64,000 bases of DNA from Paenibacillus cremeus (GCF_007786445.1 NZ_VNJI01000033.1:21071-85070); one strand, 5' to 3'; counted from the first letter of the stretch, positions 1 through 8,220 are shown. Notes: generated by a model not told the origin, from the sequence alone. A program made the numbers and translations.

Positions 1-1440
1 CCGCTCATCCCCGCCGATCAAGTTGTGCCGCTCGACGTGGAGCTGGGCAATAAGTATTCCACGATCATTGTGACCGGACCGAATACGGGCGGGAAAACCG
101 TCTCGCTCAAAACCGTTGGCCTTCTATCGCTCATGGCGATGTCCGGCTTGTTCGTGCCGGCGGAGGAAGGCAGCCAGCTCTGTGTGTTCGACGCGATTTA
201 TGCCGATATTGGCGACGAGCAGAGCATTGAGCAGAACTTGAGTACGTTCTCGAGCCATATGACGAATATTATTCGCATTCTAAGAGAAATGACGCCGAAG
301 AGCCTCGTCCTGCTGGATGAGGTAGGAGCGGGAACCGACCCGGCGGAAGGCTCAGCGCTGGCCATTTCCATTCTGGAGTACATTCATAAAATGGGCTGCC
401 GGATGATCGCTACAACCCACTACAGCGAGCTAAAAGCCTATGCCTTCGACCGTCAGGGCGTCATCAACGCCAGCATGGAGTTCGACGTGCAGACGCTCCG
501 TCCGACGTACCGGCTGCTCGTGGGCGTACCGGGTCGAAGCAATGCGTTTGCGATCGCCGAGCGGCTCGGCCTCGCGAAGTCGATCATCGACCATGCCCGC
601 GGCCAGGTCGGCGAGGAGGACCAGCGCGTCGAATCGATGATTGCGACGCTCGAGGAGAATCGCCTGCTGGCCGAGTCCGAGCGGCATAGCGCGGAGCAGC
701 TGCGCCGCGAGGTCGAGTCGATGCGCCAGCAGCTGGAGAGCGAGCGGCAGCGCTTCGAGGAGCAGCGCGCCAAGCTGCTGGAGAAGGCGGAGCACGACGC
801 GCTGCAAGCGGTGGCCAAAGCGCGGCGTGAAGCCGAAGAAGTCATTGCGGAGCTGCGTAGGATCAAGCGCGAGGAAGGCAGCGCCGTTAAGGACCACAAG
901 CTCAGCGAGCTGAAGAAGAAGATGAACAACGCCGTGCCGGAGCTCAGATCGAAGTCGGGCATGAAGTCGCAGAAAAAGGCGGATCGCGTGGAGCCGGGCG
1001 ATGAGGTGCTGGTGACGAACCTCGGCCAGAAGGGCCATGTCGTGGACATTGTGAACGAGCAGGAAGTGACCGTTCAGCTTGGCATTTTGAAGATGAAGGT
1101 GAACCGCACCGACCTGGAGCTGGTTAAGCAAGCCTCCGCTCAGAAGAAGCCGCCTCAGCAATCGACGACAAGTCTGAAGCGGACCCGAGACGATAATGTG
1201 AAGATGGAGCTGGATTTGCGCGGCGCCAATGTGGAGGAAGCGATGATCGAGGTCGACCGCTTTTTGGATGAGTCGTACTTGGCGAACTTCGGTCACGTCT
1301 ACATTATCCACGGCAAAGGCACCGGGGTGCTGAGAACCGGCATTCAGGAGTATCTCCGCAAGCATAAGCACGTGAAGAGCTACCGGATGGGCAATTATAA
1401 CGAAGGCGGCGCCGGCGTCACGGTGGCCGAGCTCAAATAG
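1..1440 (+). CDS. mutS2: Endonuclease MutS2, C-terminal part (5' end outside window)
   Basis: This is the C-terminal 479 residues of a MutS2 protein, read in frame from base 1. It enters just before the ATPase core: Walker A GPNTGGKT is near residue 30 and the LLDEVGAGTDP Walker B/D-loop region near residue 105. A long charged coiled coil follows (about residues 200-310), then a C-terminal Smr domain with LDLRGANVEEA and HGKGTGVL. MutS2 proteins bind branched DNA or stalled ribosomes, and the Smr domain is the nuclease module. They are not part of mismatch repair. Only the start is missing. A 7-bp hairpin at 1449-1467 lies just after the stop but has no T-run, so I do not call it a terminator. 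The family call is firm; the precise cellular role is not readable here. Confidence 0.96.
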   Translation, partial: PLIPADQVVPLDVELGNKYSTIIVTGPNTGGKTVSLKTVGLLSLMAMSGLFVPAEEGSQLCVFDAIYADIGDEQSIEQNLSTFSSHMTNIIRILREMTPKSLVLLDEVGAGTDPAEGSALAISILEYIHKMGCRMIATTHYSELKAYAFDRQGVINASMEFDVQTLRPTYRLLVGVPGRSNAFAIAERLGLAKSIIDHARGQVGEEDQRVESMIATLEENRLLAESERHSAEQLRREVESMRQQLESERQRFEEQRAKLLEKAEHDALQAVAKARREAEEVIAELRRIKREEGSAVKDHKLSELKKKMNNAVPELRSKSGMKSQKKADRVEPGDEVLVTNLGQKGHVVDIVNEQEVTVQLGILKMKVNRTDLELVKQASAQKKPPQQSTTSLKRTRDDNVKMELDLRGANVEEAMIEVDRFLDESYLANFGHVYIIHGKGTGVLRTGIQEYLRKHKHVKSYRMGNYNEGGAGVTVAELK

Positions 1441-1541
1441 ATCGATTGTCCTGCCACGAAGGCAGGAATTGGCTGCAGACAGCACGAATACATTGTTACA
1501 GGCGCGGCAGCTGGCGAGTCAAAAATTATTTTTCATCGATT

Positions 1542-1569
1542 TGAAACTCGCAGCTGAGACTCCCGTATA
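1542..1569 (+). promoter_or_regulatory. ECF sigma (SigW-like) promoter of pspA
   Basis: TGAAAC at 1542-1547 and CGTATA at 1564-1569 are separated by 16 bp. This matches the TGAAAC/CGTA promoter of the Bacillus extracytoplasmic sigma factor SigW, which is known to drive pspA in B. subtilis. It sits about 120 bp upstream of pspA. The remaining 1441-1690 gap shows nothing else firm beyond an AT-rich stretch just before the ribosome binding site. Confidence 0.7.
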
Positions 1570-1690
1570 TAAGAGTGTGAACATCGATGTTTAATATGTC
1601 GCTGACAACCGGAACTGTTGCCGATCAGACGGTGGCGGTTGGCAGCTGCTGCAAAACAACTATAATTACATTTTCGGGAGGATATAACTC

Positions 1691-2371
1691 ATGGGAATTT
1701 TCAAACGTTTGCGCGATTTAACGATGGCTTCGATCAACGACATGCTGGACAAAGCGGAAGATCCGGTGAAGATGCTGAATCAATTCCTGCGTGACATGGA
1801 AGAGGATATCGCTGAAGCGGAAACCGCAGTAGCGAAGCAAATCGCGATTGAGAAGAAATTCAAGCAGCAATACGAAGAAGTCGCCGAAATCGTGGCGAAG
1901 CGGGAAGAGCAGGCGCTCAAAGCGCTGGAAGCCGGCAACGAAGACCTCGCCCGCCGCGCGCTGCAGGATAAGAAGGAGCAAACGGCAAACCGCGACGAGT
2001 TCAAGAAGCAATACGATATCGCCAAAGAGAATGCCGATCGTTTGCGCAATCAATTGAGTGAGATGAAAGACGAGTTCAGCAAGATGAAGAACAAGAAGGA
2101 TCTGCTCGTAGCCCGTGCTGAAGCAGCTAAGGCACAGAAGCAGATCAACCAGGCGATGTCCGGCTTCGGCACCGACAACGCGGCCAAAGGCTTCGACCGC
2201 ATGAGCGAGAAGGTGCTTCAGCTGGAAGCCGAAGCGGAAGCCTCGAACGAGCTTCGCTCCAAAGGCAAAAGCTTGGACGACGAGTTTAACGCGCTCGGCA
2301 AGAACGACGGCGTAGACGACGAGCTGGCGGCGCTAAGAGCCAAGCTGGCTGCTAAGAAGCAAGCGGAGTAA
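1691..2371 (+). CDS. pspA: PspA/IM30 family phage-shock protein
   Basis: A 226-residue PspA/IM30 protein of the usual length. It opens with MGIFKRLRDLTMASINDMLDKAEDP, the typical amphipathic membrane-binding helix, and the rest is almost entirely heptad-rich coiled coil. Proteins of this family polymerise on damaged inner membrane and limit proton leakage. The ATG follows a GGGAGG ribosome binding site. A SigW-like promoter precedes it and a hairpin terminator follows at 2405-2437, so it can be transcribed alone. The next three genes look like membrane or accessory partners, as in clusters where PspA paralogues sit beside DUF350 proteins. Confidence 0.95.
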   Translation: MGIFKRLRDLTMASINDMLDKAEDPVKMLNQFLRDMEEDIAEAETAVAKQIAIEKKFKQQYEEVAEIVAKREEQALKALEAGNEDLARRALQDKKEQTANRDEFKKQYDIAKENADRLRNQLSEMKDEFSKMKNKKDLLVARAEAAKAQKQINQAMSGFGTDNAAKGFDRMSEKVLQLEAEAEASNELRSKGKSLDDEFNALGKNDGVDDELAALRAKLAAKKQAE

Positions 2372-2404
2372 CGGATTACTAAGGCAGCTCCTGATACAAT
2401 AGAC

Positions 2405-2437
2405 GGAAGACTGAAGGCCCATCCTTCAGTCTTTTCC
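2405..2437 (+). terminator. Rho-independent terminator after pspA
   Basis: GACTGAAGG (2409-2417) pairs with CCTTCAGTC (2423-2431) around a 5-nt loop and is followed by TTTT. Flanking GGA/TCC may extend the stem. Confidence 0.75.
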
Positions 2438-2499
2438 GCTGTTTGTTCGCTTGAATAGCTACTTGCGCCCCGTGAGGCGAAAGGCAGGTCGAGTCGGAT

Positions 2500-2922
2500 A
2501 TGATGAATGAAGAGGTGGATCGATTGCTGAGTAATCCGTATGTGGAAACGCTGGCTTTTTTTTCGGTAGCGGTGCTGGCTTTAATCGTATTTTTGGCAAT
2601 CTTTGAATTGGTGACGAAGTATAAGGATTGGGACGAAATCAAGAACGGCAACCTCGCCGTAGCGATGGCCACGGGCGGTAAAATTTTCGGGATCTGCAAT
2701 CTGTTTCGCTTTGCGATTTTGAATAACGATTCCATTCTGCACTCGTTGATTTGGGCGGGGTACGGATTTATTTTGCTGATGGTCGCCTACTTTATCTTTG
2801 AGTTTTTGACGCCGTACTTCAACATTGACGAGCAAATTCAGAAAGATAACCGCGCAGTGGGATTTCTTTCAATGGCCATATCCGTGTCACTGTCCTATGT
2901 CATTGGCGCCAGCGTCACTTAA
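2500..2922 (+). CDS. DUF350 family membrane protein (YjfL-like)
   Basis: A 140-residue integral membrane protein with about four hydrophobic segments (roughly residues 17-40, 55-75, 80-105 and 118-138). It has the GNLAVAMATGGKIFGICN stretch characteristic of DUF350/YjfL proteins. The molecular function of the family is unknown. DUF350 genes recur beside PspA paralogues, as in the E. coli yjfI-yjfC group, so the position next to pspA suggests a role in envelope stress or membrane remodelling. The start at 2500 has only a weak ribosome binding site; the second ATG at 2503 is possible. Confidence 0.8.
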   Translation: MMNEEVDRLLSNPYVETLAFFSVAVLALIVFLAIFELVTKYKDWDEIKNGNLAVAMATGGKIFGICNLFRFAILNNDSILHSLIWAGYGFILLMVAYFIFEFLTPYFNIDEQIQKDNRAVGFLSMAISVSLSYVIGASVT

Positions 2923-2954
2923 ATTGCACTTCTTGAATTGGAGGAGGACCGTCC

Positions 2955-3038
2955 TTGAAGTATTTGTGGGGCACCTTGCTAGCGCTTGCGCTTGTTTTTT
3001 TCGGTATAGGCGTATACTATTTTATTAACCATGCATAG
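2955..3038 (+). CDS. 27-residue single-pass membrane peptide
   Basis: TTG at 2955 is preceded by GGAGGAGG at 2939-2946 with good spacing and opens a 27-codon frame: one polar head, a hydrophobic span of about 18 residues (LLALALVFFGIGVYYF) and a short INHA tail. It lies between the DUF350 gene and the zinc-ribbon gene with gaps of 32 and 15 bases, so it is probably in the same operon. I do not recognise a family. The ribosome binding site, the membrane-like composition and the tight packing are what support it. Confidence 0.55.
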   Translation: MKYLWGTLLALALVFFGIGVYYFINHA

Positions 3039-3053
3039 GGGGAGGAATGACGT

Positions 3054-3530
3054 TTGTCGCAAGCCCACGACCAAATTTGCCCTTGGTGCCAGACCGAGAT
3101 CGTGTGGGACCCGGAGATCGGTCCGGAGGAAGCCTGCCCGCACTGCTTTAATGAACTGGGGGAATACCGCAGCATCAACCTGACGGTCAAGCAGACCGGC
3201 AATCCGATTCTGTTCGATGAGGAAGACGAGTATGAGGATGACAGCTACGGGGTAATGGATGAATACGAGGAGGCCGTGCAGCTTGTACTCGACAACCAGG
3301 AGGAAGCGCCGGAGTGCTCGTCCTGTCAGACCTTTATGCTGTTCGCAGGGACGCAGTCCGCACCGCATGCGTTTGTCCCGTTCGTCCATGAGGCGCTGAA
3401 GCAGCCGATCTTGAAAGCTTCGTTCTCCGCGCAGGTGTACGTGTGTCCGTCCTGCTTCCGGGTCGAGCAGCAATTGGCGGAAGCCGATCGGCTGGCGATG
3501 ATAGAGCTGCTGAAGAAAGCGAAGTCTTAA
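3054..3530 (+). CDS. Zinc-ribbon-like hypothetical protein
   Basis: A 158-residue soluble protein starting at a TTG with GGGGGAGG just upstream. It has two pairs of CxxC-type motifs near the N-terminus (CPWC and CPHC, about residues 9-33) and two more in the second half (CSSC near residue 93, CPSC near residue 135). An acidic stretch (EEDEYEDDSYG) lies between them. The four knuckles suggest two zinc ribbons. I do not recognise a named family. It closes the pspA-DUF350-small membrane protein group and is followed by a strong terminator, which suggests an accessory role in that system. Confidence 0.65.
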   Translation: MSQAHDQICPWCQTEIVWDPEIGPEEACPHCFNELGEYRSINLTVKQTGNPILFDEEDEYEDDSYGVMDEYEEAVQLVLDNQEEAPECSSCQTFMLFAGTQSAPHAFVPFVHEALKQPILKASFSAQVYVCPSCFRVEQQLAEADRLAMIELLKKAKS

Positions 3531-3554
3531 TCGTATAGAACGATCAACGGTTCA

Positions 3555-3606
3555 AAAGGAAATCGTCATGACGCTCAATGAGGCGTACGTGCGGTTTCCT
3601 TTTTTT
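3555..3606 (+). terminator. Rho-independent terminator after the zinc-ribbon gene
   Basis: AAAGGAAATCG (3555-3565) pairs with CGGTTTCCTTT (3592-3602) and runs into a 7-T tract. The long loop holds extra inverted sequence. Confidence 0.75.
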
Positions 3607-3675
3607 GTCTGGATCTCATGTTTTTCGCCGATTAGGGAAGCTTAACTAAGACATTATGAACTTATAGGTGAGGGT

Positions 3676-4974
3676 ATGAAATCGGAAGATAAGCAGTATA
3701 CGTTTCTTGGGGTGCGCAGCCGGGCCGACTTTACATTAGACAAGCATCGATGGCAAGAGGTAGAGCAAGGCGAGGGAAAGCGCAAAGGCGGAGCCTTATC
3801 CGGACAGTCCAAGCTGCTGCTGACGGTCAACGGATTGTTCGCTGCGGCCAACGCGTTGTCAGGCACCTTCGTCAATGTGTACCTCTGGAAGGCGAGCAAG
3901 GATTTTTCGCTCATCGGCTGGTTCACGCTGATTCATCATTTGACCATGGCGATCACCTTCTGGTTGGCAGGCAAGTGGGTGAAGGAGCACAACAAAATGA
4001 ACTGTTTGCGCGCCGGTGTCGCGATTGCCGCTCTATTTTATTTGCTGGTGCTCTGGTTCGGGGCGCGCGCTGCGCATTATTTTGTGCCGCTGGGGATGGT
4101 CTTGGGCTTGTCGTCGGGCTTTTTCTGGCTGGCGTTCAACGTCGTCTACTTTGAGGTCACCGATCCGGATAACCGCGACCGATTCAATGGCTGGGCGGGG
4201 CTGCTTGGTTCGACGGCAGGAATGATCGCGCCCTGGATATCCGGCTTTCTTATTGTACGGATGCAGGCGGCCAGCGGGTATCGGCTTATTTTTACGCTGT
4301 CGCTGGTGACGTTCTTGGTCGGGGTAGTGGTCAGCTTTTTCTTGAAAAAGCGCAAGTCCATGGGCGACTACGAGTGGATGCTTACATGGCGATGTTTGAG
4401 GCAAAAGGGCACATGCTGGCGTACCGTGAACGTGGCGCTGATGGCGCAGGGCTTCCGGGAGGGCGTGTTCGGCTTCATGATCGCACTGCTCGTGTTCGTA
4501 AATACGGGCAATGAAATGAGCCTCGGCAACTTCTCGCTTATTACGTCGGCGGTGGCGCTGCTCAGCTTTATGATCGCCGGGAAGGTGCTGAAGCCGAAAT
4601 ATCGGCGGACGGCGATGCTGCTAGGGGCGTGCGTGATGGTGCTCATTATTTTGCCGTTCTTCTGGAAGGTGAACTTCTTTACGCTGCTGGTGTTCGGTGT
4701 CGGGGCGGCCCTATTTTATCCGCTGTATGCGATCCCGATGACCTCTACGGTGTTTGACCTGATCGGTGGCGACGAGGAGAGCGCGAAGAAGCGGGAGGAG
4801 TACATCGTCATGCGGGAGCTGGCTTTAAATGCGGGGCGGATCCTGGGAACCGCAGTGTTTATCACGGTGATCTCGTTCACCAAAGCGCCAGGGGCGATGA
4901 ATTGGCTGCTGCTTGGCATTGGCAGTTCACCTTTGGTGGCTTGGTTTTTCATGCGCAAGGTACATGCTGTTTAA
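3676..4974 (+). CDS. Major facilitator superfamily transporter
   Basis: A 432-residue polytopic protein with about 50 cytoplasmic N-terminal residues, then roughly 11-12 hydrophobic segments. The loop after the second membrane segment is short and charged (AGKWVKEHNKMN), the MFS motif A position. A long basic loop (KKRKSMGDYEWMLTWRCLRQ) falls mid-protein between the two six-helix halves. The family fold is clear but no substrate can be read. It is flanked by terminators on both sides and so is probably monocistronic. The ATG follows GGTGAGGG. Confidence 0.8.
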   Translation: MKSEDKQYTFLGVRSRADFTLDKHRWQEVEQGEGKRKGGALSGQSKLLLTVNGLFAAANALSGTFVNVYLWKASKDFSLIGWFTLIHHLTMAITFWLAGKWVKEHNKMNCLRAGVAIAALFYLLVLWFGARAAHYFVPLGMVLGLSSGFFWLAFNVVYFEVTDPDNRDRFNGWAGLLGSTAGMIAPWISGFLIVRMQAASGYRLIFTLSLVTFLVGVVVSFFLKKRKSMGDYEWMLTWRCLRQKGTCWRTVNVALMAQGFREGVFGFMIALLVFVNTGNEMSLGNFSLITSAVALLSFMIAGKVLKPKYRRTAMLLGACVMVLIILPFFWKVNFFTLLVFGVGAALFYPLYAIPMTSTVFDLIGGDEESAKKREEYIVMRELALNAGRILGTAVFITVISFTKAPGAMNWLLLGIGSSPLVAWFFMRKVHAV

Positions 4975-5000
4975 GCGAGAGTGTGAGTTTGGGAGTCGCG

Positions 5001-5037
5001 GCCGTTTCCCTGATCAGGTTGGGGAAGCGGCATTTTT
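5001..5037 (+). terminator. Rho-independent terminator after the MFS gene
   Basis: GCCGTTTCCC (5001-5010) pairs with GGGAAGCGGC (5022-5031) with one G-U pair, followed by ATTTTTG. Confidence 0.8.
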
Positions 5038-5054
5038 GTATTGCGATTTAGGGT

Positions 5055-5109
5055 TTGACAAATAATGTCTGTAATTGGCATAATAACTATATGAACATAT
5101 GCTCATATA
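5055..5109 (+). promoter_or_regulatory. Promoter with overlapping ArsR/SmtB-type operator
   Basis: TTGACA (5055-5060), an 18-bp spacer and CATAAT (5079-5084) form a sigma-A promoter. Starting at its expected transcription start is TATGAACATATGCTCATA (5090-5107), an imperfect dyad that extends to 5088-5109 with only two mismatched positions per arm. This has the form of the 12-2-12 operators bound by zinc/cobalt sensors of the SmtB/CzrA group. Binding there would block transcription of arsR and the exporter gene behind it. Confidence 0.72.
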
Positions 5110-5133
5110 ATTGTATATATTGGGGTGAAACGC

Positions 5134-5442
5134 TTGGAATCTCGAGAGCATGATTTTTTGCCGGAGGAGACGGTGGATGAGGTGGCGCTGATGTTTAAGA
5201 CGCTGTCCGATCCGTCGCGAATCCGTATTCTTTATTTGCTGTCTCAAGAGGAATGCTCTGTCGGGCATATTGCCGAGGTACTCAAAATGACACAGTCGGC
5301 CGTATCGCATCAATTAGGTTATTTGCGGACGCTGCGGCTGGTGAAGGTTCGAAGAGAAGGCAATAGTATGATTTATTCATACGAAGACGATCATGTGATT
5401 TCATTAATGAAACAGGCGATTCAGCACGCCGAGCATCGTTAG
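5134..5442 (+). CDS. ArsR/SmtB family metal-sensing repressor
   Basis: A 102-residue winged-helix repressor. The helix-turn-helix is CSVGHIAEVLKMTQSAVSHQLGYLRTLRLVKVRREG (about residues 46-82). The C-terminal helix carries DDHVISLMKQAIQHAEHR, whose D, H and H-x2-H residues resemble the alpha-5 zinc site of CzrA/SmtB sensors. No CxC arsenic-type site is present. I chose the TTG at 5134 because GGGGTGA ends 7 bases before it; an in-frame GTG at 5125 has no ribosome binding site. It is followed after 11 bases by the CDF exporter gene, so it is probably a zinc- or cobalt-responsive autorepressor of that pair. Confidence 0.85.
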   Translation: MESREHDFLPEETVDEVALMFKTLSDPSRIRILYLLSQEECSVGHIAEVLKMTQSAVSHQLGYLRTLRLVKVRREGNSMIYSYEDDHVISLMKQAIQHAEHR

Positions 5443-5453
5443 GAGTGGAGAGG

Positions 5454-6614
5454 ATGGACAACAAGGTTAACAAAGGCCACGGGTCGGATTCGAATCCAAA
5501 GCATGATTGCCATGACCATGACCATGACCATGATCACGATCACAAAAATCACACTCATACGCAGGGACACGTCTGTGACCACACCCACGAACATAACCAT
5601 GACGACACTCACGATCACAAGCATTCTCATGACCACGATCATGACGATGTCCAAGACCACTCCGCGCACCACGGGCACCACCACCATGGCCATCACCATC
5701 ACGGACACCATCATGGACCGGGGGGCCACCACCACCACGGGCCAGCCGACGGAAGCAAACGGGGGCTAACGATAGCGCTGCTCATTACAGCGGGCATTAT
5801 GCTACTGGAGTTTTTCGGGGGTTTCTTCACGAACAGCCTGGCGCTGTTATCGGATGCCGGGCATATGCTGAGCGATACCAGCTCCCTGGTGCTCAGCCTG
5901 GTAGCCGTCCGCTTTGCAGCAAAGCCGGCATCGGCGGCGAAGACGTACGGCTTTTACCGCTTTGAAATTTTGGCTGCGCTGTTCAATGCCGTGACCCTGC
6001 TGCTGGTAGCTGTCTGGATTATCCGCGAAGCGTATGAGCGCTTCCAGCATCCGCCGCAGGTTGCGGGGGGCAGCATGATGCTGATCGCATCGATCGGACT
6101 GATCGCGAATCTGGCCAGCGCCTGGTCGTTGGTGCGGCAGGGCGATGTGAAGAACAACCTCAACCTGCGAAGTGCCTATCTGCATATTCTTGGAGATGCG
6201 CTTGGCTCTGTTGGGGCGATGGCCGCCGGCCTTTTAATGATTATATTTCAGTGGTACTGGGCGGACCCGCTCATTTCCGTGCTCGTCTCCCTGCTCATCG
6301 TCAGAGGCGCTTACGACGTGGTGAAGCATTGCCTCAATATCCTGATGGAAGGAACGCCGCCGCATATTGATGCGAACGAGGTGCGCCAGGCTCTGGAGCA
6401 GCTTCCGGGCGTGCTTGATGTGCACGATCTGCACATTTGGACGATTTCATCCGGCCTGGATTCGCTTAGCGGACATCTGTTGATTGAAGCGGAGGCAGAC
6501 AGTCAAGTCATTCTGAAGCAGGCGGTGGCGACTGTGGAACGCCGATTCCGCATCCATCACGTGACGATCCAGATTGAAGCGTCGCCCGATTTGCATAAGC
6601 CGCTGAAAGTGTAA
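5454..6614 (+). CDS. Cation diffusion facilitator (CzcD-like) with very His-rich N-terminus
   Basis: A 386-residue CDF exporter. Residues about 8-95 are a histidine/aspartate-rich tail with long HD and HHHGHHHH runs. Six membrane segments follow. ALLSDAGHMLSDT (about residues 125-140) carries the HxxxD half of the transport-site zinc ligands, and LHILGDALGSVG in helix 5 gives the second HxxxD. The C-terminal 80 residues form the cytoplasmic dimer domain. CDF proteins exchange cytosolic Zn, Co or Cd for protons. The tail makes it about 90 residues longer than the family norm. ATG 5454 is preferred over GTG 5445 by GGAG spacing. It is co-transcribed with the ArsR gene. Confidence 0.9.
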   Translation: MDNKVNKGHGSDSNPKHDCHDHDHDHDHDHKNHTHTQGHVCDHTHEHNHDDTHDHKHSHDHDHDDVQDHSAHHGHHHHGHHHHGHHHGPGGHHHHGPADGSKRGLTIALLITAGIMLLEFFGGFFTNSLALLSDAGHMLSDTSSLVLSLVAVRFAAKPASAAKTYGFYRFEILAALFNAVTLLLVAVWIIREAYERFQHPPQVAGGSMMLIASIGLIANLASAWSLVRQGDVKNNLNLRSAYLHILGDALGSVGAMAAGLLMIIFQWYWADPLISVLVSLLIVRGAYDVVKHCLNILMEGTPPHIDANEVRQALEQLPGVLDVHDLHIWTISSGLDSLSGHLLIEAEADSQVILKQAVATVERRFRIHHVTIQIEASPDLHKPLKV

Positions 6615-6629
6615 CCTGCGAGCGTTTCC

Positions 6630-6657
6630 TTGACAAAAAACACTTTGCCGATAAAAT
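6630..6657 (+). promoter_or_regulatory. Sigma-A promoter of the cysteine synthase gene
   Basis: TTGACA (6630-6635), a 16-bp spacer and TAAAAT (6652-6657). The transcript would have a leader of about 80 bases in which I recognise no riboswitch. Confidence 0.55.
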
Positions 6658-6741
6658 AAAAGGGAATAATGGCAGATGGAGTCTATACGGGAGGGAAATC
6701 CTACTCGTAGCAGACTCGATCCGAAAAGGAGCGGCGGCAGC

Positions 6742-7668
6742 ATGAGCAAGAGCAGAAAAATGGTGAACAGCGTTACGGAGCTGATCGGGGATACCCCGGC
6801 AGTACGCGTCAGAAGACTGCTTGGAGAAGACGATGCGGAGCTGTATGTGAAGCTCGAGTATTTTAACCCCAGCGGCAGCGTGAAGGACCGCGCAGCTTTT
6901 AACTTGATCGCGCAGGCGGAAAAAGACGGGAAGCTGCAGCCAGGCGCGACTATCATTGAACCGACAAGCGGCAATACGGGCATTGGCCTTGCAATGAATG
7001 CCGCTGCAAAGGGCTACAAAGCGATTCTCGTCATGCCCGATAACATGACCAAGGAGCGGATCAACCTGCTCAAAGCCTACGGAGCGGAGGTCGTCCTGAC
7101 GCCTGCGGCGGAGCGGATGCCAGGAGCGATCGCGAAGGCATTGGAGTTGAAGGAGCAAATTCCGAACAGCTTCATCCCGCAGCAGTTCGAGAACCACGCG
7201 AACCCGGACATTCACCGGATCACGACGGCGCCGGAGATTATCGAGCAAATGGAAGGCCGCTTGGACGCATTCGTAGCGACTTCCGGCACGGGCGGAACAA
7301 TCACCGGGACGGGAGAAGTACTGCGTGCCCATCTACCGGGCATTCAGATTTACGTCGTGGAACCGAAAGGCTCACCGGTATTGTCGGGCGGCAAGCCAGG
7401 GCCACATAAGCTGGTCGGAACGAGCCCGGGCTTTATCCCTGCCATCCTCAATACTGGCGTATACGATGAGATCGTGCAGGTCGCCGACGAGCATGCGCTG
7501 CAGACGGCGCGCGACTTGGCAAGCAAGGAAGGCATCTTGGTCGGTCCATCGGCCGGAGCTTCCGTTTGGACGGGCATTCAGGTCGCCAAGAAGCTGGGCA
7601 AAGGCAAGCGGGTGCTGTGCATTGCGCCGGACACCGGCGAACGATATCTCAGCATGGGCATTTTTTAA
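6742..7668 (+). CDS. cysK: Cysteine synthase (O-acetylserine thiol-lyase)
   Basis: A 308-residue PLP enzyme of the fold-type II synthase family and of normal length. VTELIGDTPAVRVRRL opens the domain, NPSGSVKDRAAFNLI supplies the PLP-binding lysine (about residue 46), PTSGNTGIGLAM is the substrate-binding loop, and SGTGGTITGTGEVL is the phosphate-binding glycine loop. It makes cysteine from O-acetylserine and sulfide. ATG 6742 follows AAAGGAG; upstream in-frame codons lack a ribosome binding site. It stands alone between a promoter and a terminator. CysK, CysM and OAH-sulfhydrylase-like variants cannot be separated with certainty by eye. Confidence 0.9.
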   Translation: MSKSRKMVNSVTELIGDTPAVRVRRLLGEDDAELYVKLEYFNPSGSVKDRAAFNLIAQAEKDGKLQPGATIIEPTSGNTGIGLAMNAAAKGYKAILVMPDNMTKERINLLKAYGAEVVLTPAAERMPGAIAKALELKEQIPNSFIPQQFENHANPDIHRITTAPEIIEQMEGRLDAFVATSGTGGTITGTGEVLRAHLPGIQIYVVEPKGSPVLSGGKPGPHKLVGTSPGFIPAILNTGVYDEIVQVADEHALQTARDLASKEGILVGPSAGASVWTGIQVAKKLGKGKRVLCIAPDTGERYLSMGIF

Positions 7669-7686
7669 TTGCATACCGACTGTATG

Positions 7687-7723
7687 AATAGTGTTTGTCC
7701 CGTTGGACAGACGCTATTTTTTT
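7687..7723 (+). terminator. Rho-independent terminator after cysK
   Basis: AATAGTGTTTGTCC (7687-7700) pairs with GGACAGACGCTATT (7705-7718), allowing G-U pairs, and is followed by a run of T. Confidence 0.82.
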
Positions 7724-7796
7724 AAATATTATTGCATATTTATTCATTTTATTGTATATTAATCAATGTAAGAACGATTGGAGAGGGGAACATCGC

Positions 7797-8069
7797 ATGA
7801 AAATCGCGCTGCACAAAGAACTTCCAGCTGAAACGCAAGTTCAGCAGCTGATCGACTCCATTACAGAGCCCGCTGAAGCCGGTATGTCCGCCCACGAGAT
7901 CTGCACTTCGAACGCCAGCGTGATCGCTGCCTATGATGAAGAGCGTCTGGTTGCCCTGGGGCGATTGGTGGATGGCTGCACAGGACCCCAAGCCTTCAAA
8001 TTCGCGGTTCTGCCGGATTACAAGGAACGCCAAATTGAACGTTACATGCGCAAGCTGCTCATGCTGTAG
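7797..8069 (+). CDS. Short GNAT-like protein (90 residues)
   Basis: The ATG at 7797 follows GGAGAGGGG. The product has the look of a GNAT acetyltransferase core without its start and end: VIAAYDEERLVALGRLVDGC resembles the beta2-beta3 strands, and FAVLPDYKERQIERYMRKLLML resembles the beta4/alpha3 acetyl-CoA site, but the R/QxxGxG/A signature is absent. A complete GNAT domain needs about 140 residues, so this is either a minimal family or a truncated one. It is flanked by its own terminators. The function is not known. Confidence 0.6.
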   Translation: MKIALHKELPAETQVQQLIDSITEPAEAGMSAHEICTSNASVIAAYDEERLVALGRLVDGCTGPQAFKFAVLPDYKERQIERYMRKLLML

Positions 8070-8094
8070 TCGCCCAATATTGTGAAATGATCTG

Positions 8095-8121
8095 CCTCCA
8101 CGCCGCTCGTGGAGGTTTTTT
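8095..8121 (+). terminator. Rho-independent terminator
   Basis: CCTCCACG (8095-8102) pairs with CGTGGAGG (8108-8115) and is followed by six T. Confidence 0.85.
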
Positions 8122-8220
8122 GCTTTGCCCTCCAGCCGTCAGGCGATGTGAATTACTCTTTGCCAAAAATAGCCCAATGGGTGTAATATGAAGGAATAAC
8201 TGCTTAGGAGGACCAAAACC

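Noticed and set aside
1449..1467. Hairpin after mutS2 as a terminator
   Set aside because: A 7-bp stem is present but there is no T-run.
430..1485. 351-codon open frame on the - strand
   Set aside because: Antisense to mutS2; composition is the Leu/His/Arg-rich pattern produced by complementing a coiled-coil gene.
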